Of a DNA stretch of 64,000 nt, positions 32,681 to 40,664 are shown piece after piece. Source of the stretch: Carboxylicivirga sp. (GTDB taxonomy: Bacteria; Bacteroidota; Bacteroidia; Bacteroidales; Marinilabiliaceae); NCBI GenBank assembly GCA_025210475.1, contig JAOARW010000022.1, positions 21,372-85,371 on the forward strand. Reading direction: 5' to 3'. How positions within the stretch are numbered: position 1 is the first letter of the stretch; every line of letters starts with the position of its first letter. The translations under genes were made by a program, and so were the position numbers. The notes under the pieces were generated by a model that made no database searches, was not told the origin of the DNA, and worked only from the letters and a program-made list of their open reading frames with translations.

Positions 32681-33787
32681 TTATCTTTCCTGATTAGTGT
32701 GAATCGTTTTAAGGGGAATATGAACATTATAAGTTGGTTCTTGAAAAGGATTGTTTTCTGATACGGAACAGTATAACATGATTGGGCAACCATTTTCGAG
32801 TAAAATTTGTGGTCTCTCCAATTTCGTTACTTTTTGTATTCCATCTTCCCAATTGATTTGTAATGTTGATGCAAGAGCCTGCTCGGCCTTCGCCCAATTT
32901 AATCCATCTTTAGAGGTAAAAAAGGCCAATGATGTTCCACGCTTCGTGAAAGCTCCTTTCATATCTTTAACAATAGCATAGTAAGTATCCACCTTTTTAT
33001 CGTACCAAATGGATGGATCTTCCGCTGGAAATTTCTGTCCTTCCTCGTAAAAGATACGTTGATTTAACTTTTTAAAAGGACCTGCAGGACTGTCAGCAAT
33101 AGCTGCCAAATGCGAAACAGGACCACCAAATGGTAAGGCATTCTTTTTTGCAACTGCCTTGTAAATCATCAGTATTTTTCCATCCTTCATTTGTGTTAGC
33201 GATGGATTACTAACCATCAATGCATCATGTGATTTTTCATCGTCAGATACATCAATCAGAGGTTTGTCGGAACGATGCCAGGGACCATTGGGATTATCGG
33301 CCCAGGCTAATCCAATTCTTTGATTGTTGCGATGGCTAAAGTTTAATTTGCGCATGGCTTCCCCATCGCCGGTTGTACCCATGTAGTAGAGATAATATTT
33401 GCCATCGAATTTATGAATGGTTGGATTGTGAGTGGTTAATCCATCCCAATAAACAGCATCACGTGCTGGTAATGTCACGTCGTGAAACTTAAACGGGCCC
33501 TCCGGCCGCTCAGCAATGGCATGAGCTATTTCGGAATGTGTTACCCACGCTTCAAAACCATATTCTTCTTTCCACCTGGAGTAAAACATATGGTATTTAC
33601 CATCGTCACCTTTCACCACAGATCCTCCCCAAACGTAATAACCATCTTCAGCTAACACTGAATTTCTTGAAACAGCTTGCATTAAAGTTGAGAAATCCTC
33701 GATGGGTTTTCTTTCTGTGACTTCATCACAGGAGAAGCTTAACAGCATCCAACTTATAAATCCTATGGTTTTAAATAGTCTCATCAT
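32681..33787 (-). CDS. Five-bladed propeller hydrolase-like lipoprotein (GH43-superfamily type, 368 aa)
   Basis: A lipoprotein (LLSFSC, Cys20) whose repeated blade motifs mark a five-bladed beta-propeller of the GH43/GH32/GH117-like superfamily: DGKYHMFYSRW, DGKYYLYYMG, DGKILMIYKAV and VDTYYAIVKD. Candidate active-site acids lie in WDGLTTHNPTI, VSNPSLT and FPAEDPSIWYD. It does not match the canonical GH43 pattern well enough for a subfamily, so the substrate is open; arabinofuranose, anhydrogalactose and galactose linkages are all possible. The start overlaps the end of the sulfatase gene by 17 bp, so translation is likely coupled. Confidence 0.7.
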   Translation of the reverse strand: MMRLFKTIGFISWMLLSFSCDEVTERKPIEDFSTLMQAVSRNSVLAEDGYYVWGGSVVKGDDGKYHMFYSRWKEEYGFEAWVTHSEIAHAIAERPEGPFKFHDVTLPARDAVYWDGLTTHNPTIHKFDGKYYLYYMGTTGDGEAMRKLNFSHRNNQRIGLAWADNPNGPWHRSDKPLIDVSDDEKSHDALMVSNPSLTQMKDGKILMIYKAVAKKNALPFGGPVSHLAAIADSPAGPFKKLNQRIFYEEGQKFPAEDPSIWYDKKVDTYYAIVKDMKGAFTKRGTSLAFFTSKDGLNWAKAEQALASTLQINWEDGIQKVTKLERPQILLENGCPIMLYCSVSENNPFQEPTYNVHIPLKTIHTNQER

Positions 33788-35213
33788 TAATTTCCTTTTG
33801 AATCCTTTGTTTAAGATTCTCTATTTTCTTCCTATTATTCTTTTCTGATTTGCTTTTATAATCTTCAAACGATTTCTCCAGCTCTGGTGAATTAGGCTGC
33901 ATGCCATAATCAAGCGTTTCATTCTGCCATTGCTTCAATTGTTCTCTCAGCTCCTTTAAAACCAAAGAATATTCGTTATTAGTTGCCAGATTAATTGTTT
34001 CAAAAGGATCTGATTCGATATCATATAACTCCTCTTCAGGCATGATTGAAACCAGGTTTTTCTGAGCCTTTGTCAGCGTACCTTTTTTATCCAGCTCATT
34101 TAACACATGGTAAATTGGATGATTGGCTTTCCGATAATTTGTTGCCGCTTCATTAACAGATGTATTGTGAATATAATTTCGTATGTAACGGTATTTTTTT
34201 GTTCGAACACTTCTGGTTTTAAGATGCGTTCCACCAATACGATCGGATGCACTAAACACTGCTTCTCTGCCTTTAAAATCATCGTCAACAAAAGATTTAC
34301 CTTGCATCCATTCAGGAACTTTAACACCTGCGAGTTCAAGAGTGGTGGCGCTTATATCTATAAAGCTCATTAATCGGTTGTCAACTGTGCCTTTCTTAAA
34401 CAGCTCTTGTTTTGACTTTGCATTTCCAGCTGAGATAATGACCGGCACTTTTAAACCAGAATCGTAGGTAAACATTTTGGCTCTGGTCATTGGCCTGCCA
34501 TGATCGGAAAAGAAACAAATCACAGTATTCTTATCAAGACCATGTTTTTTAATATCACTTAATGCCTTTGCTACTTTTTTATCTAGCACCTGAATACTTT
34601 CGTAATAAGCTGCAAAATCGTTTCGTACTATCGGATGGTTGGGATAATAAGGAGGCACTTTAACCTGATCGGCGTTAACAGGTTTTTGTTTATCCCTGGC
34701 AAATCCCCGATGGGTGAGGCTAAAGTTAACCACTGCAAAGAAGGGTTTTGACGGATCTATTTCTTCCCATTTTGATAAATCAAAATAAGCCACATCCGAT
34801 TTAAAAGACCAATCCGTTTTTGCTGTACCATACGAGCACTTGATATTTGCCGTTTGATAACCATTTTGACGCATCACTTCATTGAGTGGCAAAATACCTG
34901 CAGGCAGTTCATTCTTTAAATCTTCGCTGTAATAACGCATATGGTGGGCATTGATAGATGTTTGATACATGCCGGTAGCCAAAGCCGTTCTGCTAGGCGT
35001 GCAAACCGCTGCTGTTGTGAAAACATTATTATACAACACTCCTTGACTTGCCAAGGAATCCAATGTTGGTGTATGTACGATGGAATTGCCGTTACATCCC
35101 AAATCGGGCGACATATCCTCACATAGCAACCAAATTACATTGGCAGGTTCCGTCTTAGGTTGGCAAGCAAAAACCGTTGTTATAATGAATACAAATATCA
35201 ATGCTCGTTTCAT
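33771..35213 (-). CDS. Type I sulfatase (S1 family, formylglycine-dependent), lipoprotein
   Basis: A 480-aa arylsulfatase-type enzyme with lipobox Cys17 (VFAC). The formylglycine site is CTPSR at 71-75, in AAVCTPSRTALATGMYQT, so maturation should convert Cys71. The metal-binding start (NVIWLLCEDMSPDLG) has Glu32-Asp33 where many sulfatases have DD, and the second site is FFSDHGRPMTRAKMF. The C-terminal tail after about 440 is Lys/Glu-rich. It should remove sulfate esters from a sugar in the periplasm. It is the only sulfatase in this window, so sulfation of the substrate is probably sparse or handled elsewhere. It shares 17 bp with the next gene and lies 12 bp after the preceding propeller gene. 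Confidence 0.93.
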   Translation of the reverse strand: MKRALIFVFIITTVFACQPKTEPANVIWLLCEDMSPDLGCNGNSIVHTPTLDSLASQGVLYNNVFTTAAVCTPSRTALATGMYQTSINAHHMRYYSEDLKNELPAGILPLNEVMRQNGYQTANIKCSYGTAKTDWSFKSDVAYFDLSKWEEIDPSKPFFAVVNFSLTHRGFARDKQKPVNADQVKVPPYYPNHPIVRNDFAAYYESIQVLDKKVAKALSDIKKHGLDKNTVICFFSDHGRPMTRAKMFTYDSGLKVPVIISAGNAKSKQELFKKGTVDNRLMSFIDISATTLELAGVKVPEWMQGKSFVDDDFKGREAVFSASDRIGGTHLKTRSVRTKKYRYIRNYIHNTSVNEAATNYRKANHPIYHVLNELDKKGTLTKAQKNLVSIMPEEELYDIESDPFETINLATNNEYSLVLKELREQLKQWQNETLDYGMQPNSPELEKSFEDYKSKSEKNNRKKIENLKQRIQKEINDETI

Positions 35214-35225
35214 AGCTTCATTGTT

Positions 35226-36164
35226 TTATTTGGTGTCGTTCCAATACAAAGGCGCCATTCTAAAATCATGCTCATCACCTGAAGAGCGGGACAAGTACCA
35301 TTGTCCGTCATGATCCTGAATAATTTCGGCAGCATGCCATGGAAAAATACTTTTCACCAAATCTTTAACTTCCCATTTAAAAGGACATTTACTTTTGAAA
35401 AATTCCTGGGCTCCATGCGGCCAGGTGTTTCTGGCTGACAAAGTCAGATAATAATAATCCCCACGTTTCACCACAAATGGCGATTCAACTCCCGGGGATT
35501 CGGTATGTTCATCGAAACAGATTTTATAATCTGACCAATTAAGCAAATCGTTGCTGGTAGTATAGCCAACCACCCAATGTTTGGCATCTTTCATCATGGT
35601 TACATACATAATCCATTGCTCATTCACCTCATCCCAAAACACCATTGGATCTTTATTCTTCAGATTAGGATTATCTTCACTACTCCATGCAAACAGTGGC
35701 TCTTCTGAGTAATGCTCCCAGGTATACAAATCTTTGGAGATTGCCAGTCTTATCTCGCGCGGCACGCCAATATTGGTATAATACATGTAATAAAAATCCT
35801 CGTGTTTTATAATATGTGGCGCCCAAATTTCTTCATCTTTATAGGTAAACGGTTCATGCTTTTCCCATCCGCGTTGGGTTAGTGAATCGGCAGTCAGGTG
35901 GATAAACGATTTATTACCAGCTTCAATACCGTACAAGTGCCATTTTTTATCATCCTCATTAAAAATGATGGCGTGATCATAGGCATAGGGCATTTTATAT
36001 ATCGTAAATTGCTCGCCAATGCTTATGCTATCTTTTGAAGCATGTTCACTTTTTACTTGAGTTTGTTGCTTCTTATTCGTGTTTATGCAAGCCATGTGAC
36101 TTAACAACAATACTAACAAGCAGCTCCAAAGGGCTGTGTTTAATTTTTTACTTCCTTTTTCCAT
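35226..36164 (-). CDS. Five-bladed propeller hydrolase-like lipoprotein (GH43/GH32 superfamily, about 312 aa)
   Basis: A small lipoprotein (signal peptide ending LLLSHMAC) that is nearly all propeller. Motifs follow the GH43/GH32 clan order: YAYDHAIIFNED (possible base Asp), DEEIWAPHIIKHEDFYYMYYT, NKDPMVFWDEVNEQWIMYVT (transition-state Asp) and SPGVESPFVVKRGDYYYLTLS (possible acid Glu). These acids make an active glycosidase plausible. I chose the ATG at 36164; the longer frame begins at TTG (36179) and overlaps the GH28-like gene by 8 bp. It lies in the overlapping gene block 32681-38644. The sugar it acts on is unknown. Confidence 0.7.
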   Translation of the reverse strand: MEKGSKKLNTALWSCLLVLLLSHMACINTNKKQQTQVKSEHASKDSISIGEQFTIYKMPYAYDHAIIFNEDDKKWHLYGIEAGNKSFIHLTADSLTQRGWEKHEPFTYKDEEIWAPHIIKHEDFYYMYYTNIGVPREIRLAISKDLYTWEHYSEEPLFAWSSEDNPNLKNKDPMVFWDEVNEQWIMYVTMMKDAKHWVVGYTTSNDLLNWSDYKICFDEHTESPGVESPFVVKRGDYYYLTLSARNTWPHGAQEFFKSKCPFKWEVKDLVKSIFPWHAAEIIQDHDGQWYLSRSSGDEHDFRMAPLYWNDTK

Positions 36165-36171
36165 GCTGATT

Positions 36172-37527
36172 CTATTCAAAACTTATATTTTTCACAAATT
36201 CGTTTATGTGGATCATATCCAGATCCGAGACTTTCTCTCCGCCGTTATAACAATCTTTGAACACCACATTTTTTATTAAATGTTTTTCATCATATCCTTC
36301 CAATACAATTCGACCTCCCATGGAAGTGACGCCATCAAAGTATAAACCATCGATGTGGCCACGCTCGTCCCGGTAACCATTGCTATTACTATAGCCTGTT
36401 TTTTCGATACGAATTTCAATTGGACGTGAAGGTTTATGAATATAGAAATTTTCAAACCTTATGTTTTTAAAGGTCGCCCAATCTGAATGATCACTTCTAA
36501 TACCTGCATTCACATGGGTTATGATTTCGATATTTCGAAAAGTAATATCTTTAAACAAATCCGTTTCCATTGACGCTCCAACACGTAAACCATTTCCTGC
36601 GTGTTCATTATATATCAGGCAATCTTCGGCCATACAATTTTGCGTAGGTGGTTCGCCATTGGCCTTGGCATCCAAAGCATGCCAGCCAAATCCATCATCA
36701 CCACATCCAATCCAGCAATTGGTGGCTCTAAAATTCGTAACGCCATCAATATCGATACCATCATTATTCTGTCCAAAACTCATCAGGTTCATGTGGTTAA
36801 CATTCACACTATCGCACAAAAGATAGAGTGTTTGCCACCATTTTCCAGTTCGTATTCCTATCCCTTCAACCGTTATATTTTTCGAATTTCTGAATTCTAA
36901 ACCACAAATTTTCTCCTTTTTACTGGTGTAACCGCGTGCATCTAGAATACCACGCCCTTTAATATTTACATTTTCAACACCATCGGCAAAAATTCGTCCT
37001 TTTACATAAGCGCCTTGCTCCAAGTAGATACACTGTCCGCTTCGAGGAACGATAATTCCGGCTTCATGCATTCCTTTTTTAAAATAGATAACATCATCAC
37101 TATGCTCACACGGTATGCTCTTCTCAGATGGTGTTTGAAACAAACACAAAGGTTTATTGGCATCCACTTTCAGCATCATCATCACCGGCTTATGCACAGC
37201 CAGAGCAACAAACCGGCCATTCACCTGAATACTGTCCTGGTAACAATGTGGGAAAATCTCACAATCTTTTATCTCTTCCTGACATTCAACAATAATATTC
37301 GTTTGCCCATCCACATTAAATTGTGTTGTATGAAATGTTTGATTTCCATAGCATTCTTCCTCACCAACAAATACCGGCTGCTTATTTATTGTTACTTTAT
37401 ATACATCACTCGGCTTAATATTTTCGTAAGCAATGTACTTATTGTATGATGTCTGTTTACAAGCTCCCGTAATGAAAGCCATCCCAAACACAAGAAATGC
37501 AAATGATATTTTATTTAGATTTAGCAT
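36172..37527 (-). CDS. GH28-like right-handed beta-helix protein, lipoprotein
   Basis: A 451-aa lipoprotein (Cys23, FITGAC) with an N-terminal beta domain (about 30-165) and a right-handed parallel beta-helix (about 165-450). It has the GH28 acid motifs NNDGID (254-259) and CGDDG (275-279), and RIEK at 373-376 where GH28 has RIK. The catalytic-site GHG motif is replaced by GNG (311-313). GH28 enzymes hydrolyse galacturonan or rhamnogalacturonan; related helices act on other glycans. The His-to-Asn change and extra N-terminal domain suggest a distant or new subgroup. It overlaps the upstream GH43 gene by 17 bp. Confidence 0.75.
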   Translation of the reverse strand: MLNLNKISFAFLVFGMAFITGACKQTSYNKYIAYENIKPSDVYKVTINKQPVFVGEEECYGNQTFHTTQFNVDGQTNIIVECQEEIKDCEIFPHCYQDSIQVNGRFVALAVHKPVMMMLKVDANKPLCLFQTPSEKSIPCEHSDDVIYFKKGMHEAGIIVPRSGQCIYLEQGAYVKGRIFADGVENVNIKGRGILDARGYTSKKEKICGLEFRNSKNITVEGIGIRTGKWWQTLYLLCDSVNVNHMNLMSFGQNNDGIDIDGVTNFRATNCWIGCGDDGFGWHALDAKANGEPPTQNCMAEDCLIYNEHAGNGLRVGASMETDLFKDITFRNIEIITHVNAGIRSDHSDWATFKNIRFENFYIHKPSRPIEIRIEKTGYSNSNGYRDERGHIDGLYFDGVTSMGGRIVLEGYDEKHLIKNVVFKDCYNGGEKVSDLDMIHINEFVKNISFE

Positions 37528-38644
37528 TAGCGGGGTTATATTGTATTGTTTGTAACTGATATGTTGGCACCTTTTTAATTATTTGTCCGGCCTCATTAAA
37601 ATCCAAAGGATCAATGACCAAAAATGGGGTTGGATCATCTTTCTTTTGTCCATGACAAGAAAGCCAAAACCTTCCATCGGGGCCAATAAATACTTCATTA
37701 TGCCCAACGGCATAAAATGGATTTTCGGGACTGCCTTTATATTCAAAGCCTTTTTCTTTACAAAGATCTTTACTCGTGGCTCCATAGATAGGATTGTTAT
37801 CTGCTTTTATCCATGGTCCGTTAATACTTTTGGAGGTAGCATAACCTATTTCATAGCCTCTTGTCCAACTCGAATAGAACAGATAATAGGTATCTTCTCG
37901 TTTAATCACATAGGCTCCTTCAAACCCTTGTGAATCCCACTCGTAATATTTTTTAATTAGTTTCTCATTTCTTCCATGGCGGAATATGGTTTTGATATTC
38001 CCTTCAGAATCGTACTCATAATCAACCTTTCCGGTCTTAATGGCTTCAAGTGGCTCACTTTTAAAAACACCATTGTCTAAATCAATTTCGGCCGAACCCA
38101 TCCAAAAACTTCCGTCTTCATTAACCGAATGCCAAAAAGCATATACTTTACCATCAGTATCTTCAAAAAGCGTCATATCATTGCCCCTTGCCAATGGTTT
38201 ATCATTGGTAACAACCTGGTAGGGTCCTTCGATATGTTCAGCTACCGCATAACCAATGTGCTGCCAATCGTAACCAAGTTGTGTGTTTCGGCAGTTTAAT
38301 AGGGCATAATATTTCCCTTTTATTTTGTGAATCTCCGGAGCCCAGAAGGCTTCATGATACCATTTATCTGCACCCGGATTCGTAATAATAAATTTAACAA
38401 ATTGCCACTCTGTTAAATTTCTGGATCGATACAATGGAATTCCCGGATGTTCCTCTTTTCCTAACCAATGTGGATATGAGGTGCCGGTTAAATACCACCA
38501 ATCTCCATCGCGCAATACCTGACAGTCTCTTAAGCCCTTAGCATCAATCCCCTTAGATATAGGGTTCTGATATACAAAATCTTTCTTTGGTGGCTTGTTG
38601 CAAGCAAACAGCAAAGAAAGAACTATATACAGGATCGGTTTCAT
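37511..38644 (-). CDS. GH43 glycosidase, lipoprotein (377 aa)
   Basis: A canonical GH43 propeller. The general base is in GLRDCQVLRDGDWWYL (the Asp of RDC), the second acid in RGNDMTLFEDTDG, and the general acid in GFEGAYVIKREDTYYLFYSS. This contrasts with the NAHGGG-type GH43 domains elsewhere in the locus, which lack the first Asp. The ATG at 38644 gives MKPILYIVLSLLFAC, a clean lipoprotein signal, and is preferred to the ATG at 38665. Likely activities are alpha-L-arabinofuranosidase, beta-xylosidase or beta-galactosidase. It is the first gene after the SusD terminator and starts the long block of overlapping genes; I see no TAnnTTTG box before it, so read-through from susCD is possible. 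Confidence 0.87.
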   Translation of the reverse strand: MKPILYIVLSLLFACNKPPKKDFVYQNPISKGIDAKGLRDCQVLRDGDWWYLTGTSYPHWLGKEEHPGIPLYRSRNLTEWQFVKFIITNPGADKWYHEAFWAPEIHKIKGKYYALLNCRNTQLGYDWQHIGYAVAEHIEGPYQVVTNDKPLARGNDMTLFEDTDGKVYAFWHSVNEDGSFWMGSAEIDLDNGVFKSEPLEAIKTGKVDYEYDSEGNIKTIFRHGRNEKLIKKYYEWDSQGFEGAYVIKREDTYYLFYSSWTRGYEIGYATSKSINGPWIKADNNPIYGATSKDLCKEKGFEYKGSPENPFYAVGHNEVFIGPDGRFWLSCHGQKKDDPTPFLVIDPLDFNEAGQIIKKVPTYQLQTIQYNPANAKSK

Positions 38645-38753
38645 TTGTTTACAATATGCTATCATACTTATTTAGAGTATCAAGGTAACACCATCTGTTT
38701 TTGCATCTATTTAAAGATACATGCTTGTTTTATATCTCAATCAATATCAATAG

Positions 38754-38794
38754 ATAAAATGCATTGGATTGATAAAGGATCAACCCAATGCATT
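38754..38794 (-). terminator. Strong hairpin after SusD gene
   Basis: AATGCATTGG (38758-38767) pairs with CCAATGCATT (38785-38794), extended inside by TTGAT/ATCAA. On the minus strand TTTTATC follows. It starts 12 bp after the SusD stop. Such a hairpin commonly gives high susCD levels and lower downstream expression, and may end the transcript or allow partial read-through to the GH43 block. Confidence 0.8.
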
Positions 38795-38806
38795 AAAATC
38801 TAATAT

Positions 38807-40588
38807 TTAGTAACCATCATTTTGTGTCAGTACAAAACCATTCGCTTCATATAAATCAATTTCCTCTTGTGGAATTGGAAGCAGGTAATCACGGGGAGCA
38901 GTAAAACCTCGTTCATGAGCATTTTGCCAGTTCCCATACAAACGCGCATCGTAACCTGTTGGATCAACAGCGCCATTTACCAACAAACTTCTCCAATCGT
39001 CGTATTGCGAGCGATCACTATAATGCGTTACCCCATCATTGTCAATACTTGGAATGAAAGTATGACTGATCACATCCATTGGTCGACCAATTAAAGCTTC
39101 ACCCCTTATATTCTCAAGTATCCCCCAGCGTAAACCATCGGTATAACGATGCCCTTCATTGGCCAATTCAATTCGTCTTTCAATTCGCAGAATCTTTCTC
39201 ATACCTGTCTGATCAGATACTGATATCATAGGATAACCCGGGCCATAGGCTCGTTCTCTTAACATATTCAGAGCATCGGCAGCAGCCTGAAGATCACCAT
39301 TGCTTTCAATCTCAGCTTCAGCCTTAATCAGATAAACTTCAGCCAATCGTAATAGAATAAAGTCTATATAAGTTGTTTGACCTCCTGTTTGCATTACTTC
39401 CTCATCAACATACTTACGCCATAAATAACCCGTTAAACAAGCTGGCCATGAAGCTGAACGACAGTTATTATTTTTAATTTCAGAAGCCGTACCAGTTCTA
39501 TAGTCTATTGTAGTTAAACTATCACGATGCGATTTATATAAAATACCTCCCCATACATCACCGGGAATAACAACCGATGCACGTAAACGAGGATCACGAT
39601 TCTCCCACGGCATAGTAGGATCATAAGCAGGATCTTGATCAATTGGTAACCCATTTATAGTTGGGTATGCATCAATTAAATTCTGAGTAGGTGCCGTTTG
39701 CGAGTACATTCCATAACGATAGCCCATTCTTAGATTAAAGCTGTTTCCTTTTTTCCATTCTTCATTAAATGGCTGACGCATTAAAATCTCACTAGATTTT
39801 TCACCTGCAATAGAAAATAATTCTCCATAATTATCATGAAGTCCTATACCTTGATTGGCAGCGGCAACCAATGCATCATCAGTAGCGTCAATTGCCACAT
39901 CATAACGTTTAGCAAAAAGAGCTACCCGACCTTTTAGAGCATAAATGGTTGTTAAAGTCATGCGTTCTTGCATGCCTTGTAAATCAGGATTTATTAATGA
40001 AGCTGCTTCATCAAGGTCGGCCAGAATATTTGTAATGATTTCTTCTTTAGAAGTACGTTCTACAAAACCTGCTGTTGGGGTAGTAGGGTTAAAATCGAGG
40101 TAAGGCACATCGCCGAAAAATTGAACTAATCCATGATAGAAGAATGCACGCATAGCTAAAGCCTGCGCTTTGAAATCATTGAATTTATCTTCTGACATTG
40201 TTTCTCTTGCTCGATCCATATTACCAAGCATGTTGTTTGTTCGGGCAATTGAACGATAGTAATTAGAATAAATTGTTCCAAAACCTGAACTCGGATCATG
40301 CTGACTATTACTTAGAGCACGTAAACCCGCCAATTCATCCGTAATACGGTATAAACCATTATCGGTCAACCATTGATCCATAACCAATGTTAGTGGTGTA
40401 CCTTCCAACATTACTGCTTCTGAACGACCATAAATTGCATTAATTGCTAATTGCAATTGACTTTCGTTGGCAAAGAATGTCACATCTGTTGGGTTGCCAA
40501 GTGGCTCAATATCGAGGTATTTCTCTTCACAAGATACTGCTCCAAATAACAGATATAATCCTAATATATAATTTAAAATCTTCTTCAT
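38807..40588 (-). CDS. SusD/RagB-like outer-membrane glycan-binding lipoprotein
   Basis: A SusD-family starch/nutrient-binding lipoprotein with tetratricopeptide-type helices. The start at 40588 gives MKKILNYILGLYLLFGAVSC with the lipid-anchored Cys. An upstream in-frame ATG at 40609 adds seven residues and is less likely. Typical features are the early GNPTDVTFFANESQLQLAINAIY, helical repeats such as AQALAMRAFFYHGLVQFFGDVPYLD, and a C-terminal ERRIELANEGHRYTDGLRWG followed by LLPIPQEEIDLYEANGF. It forms the lid of the SusC transporter on the outer membrane. It begins 76 bp after the SusC stop and is followed by a strong hairpin. Confidence 0.96.
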   Translation of the reverse strand: MKKILNYILGLYLLFGAVSCEEKYLDIEPLGNPTDVTFFANESQLQLAINAIYGRSEAVMLEGTPLTLVMDQWLTDNGLYRITDELAGLRALSNSQHDPSSGFGTIYSNYYRSIARTNNMLGNMDRARETMSEDKFNDFKAQALAMRAFFYHGLVQFFGDVPYLDFNPTTPTAGFVERTSKEEIITNILADLDEAASLINPDLQGMQERMTLTTIYALKGRVALFAKRYDVAIDATDDALVAAANQGIGLHDNYGELFSIAGEKSSEILMRQPFNEEWKKGNSFNLRMGYRYGMYSQTAPTQNLIDAYPTINGLPIDQDPAYDPTMPWENRDPRLRASVVIPGDVWGGILYKSHRDSLTTIDYRTGTASEIKNNNCRSASWPACLTGYLWRKYVDEEVMQTGGQTTYIDFILLRLAEVYLIKAEAEIESNGDLQAAADALNMLRERAYGPGYPMISVSDQTGMRKILRIERRIELANEGHRYTDGLRWGILENIRGEALIGRPMDVISHTFIPSIDNDGVTHYSDRSQYDDWRSLLVNGAVDPTGYDARLYGNWQNAHERGFTAPRDYLLPIPQEEIDLYEANGFVLTQNDGY

Positions 40589-40664
40589 CTGTTTAATTTT
40601 TACTTTCATTTATCAAGTTGATTCAAATCATTTTTATTATATGATTCGCTTTAACTCGGTTTAT

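Noticed and set aside
32155..32697. 180-codon plus-strand open frame
   Set aside because: Antisense to the N-terminal part of the GH31 lipoprotein, whose signal peptide and domains are clear; the antisense product is Pro/Phe/Ser-rich and without family features.
36165..36179. TTG start of the 312-aa propeller protein
   Set aside because: The ATG five codons in leads to a normal lipoprotein signal and removes the overlap with the GH28-like gene.
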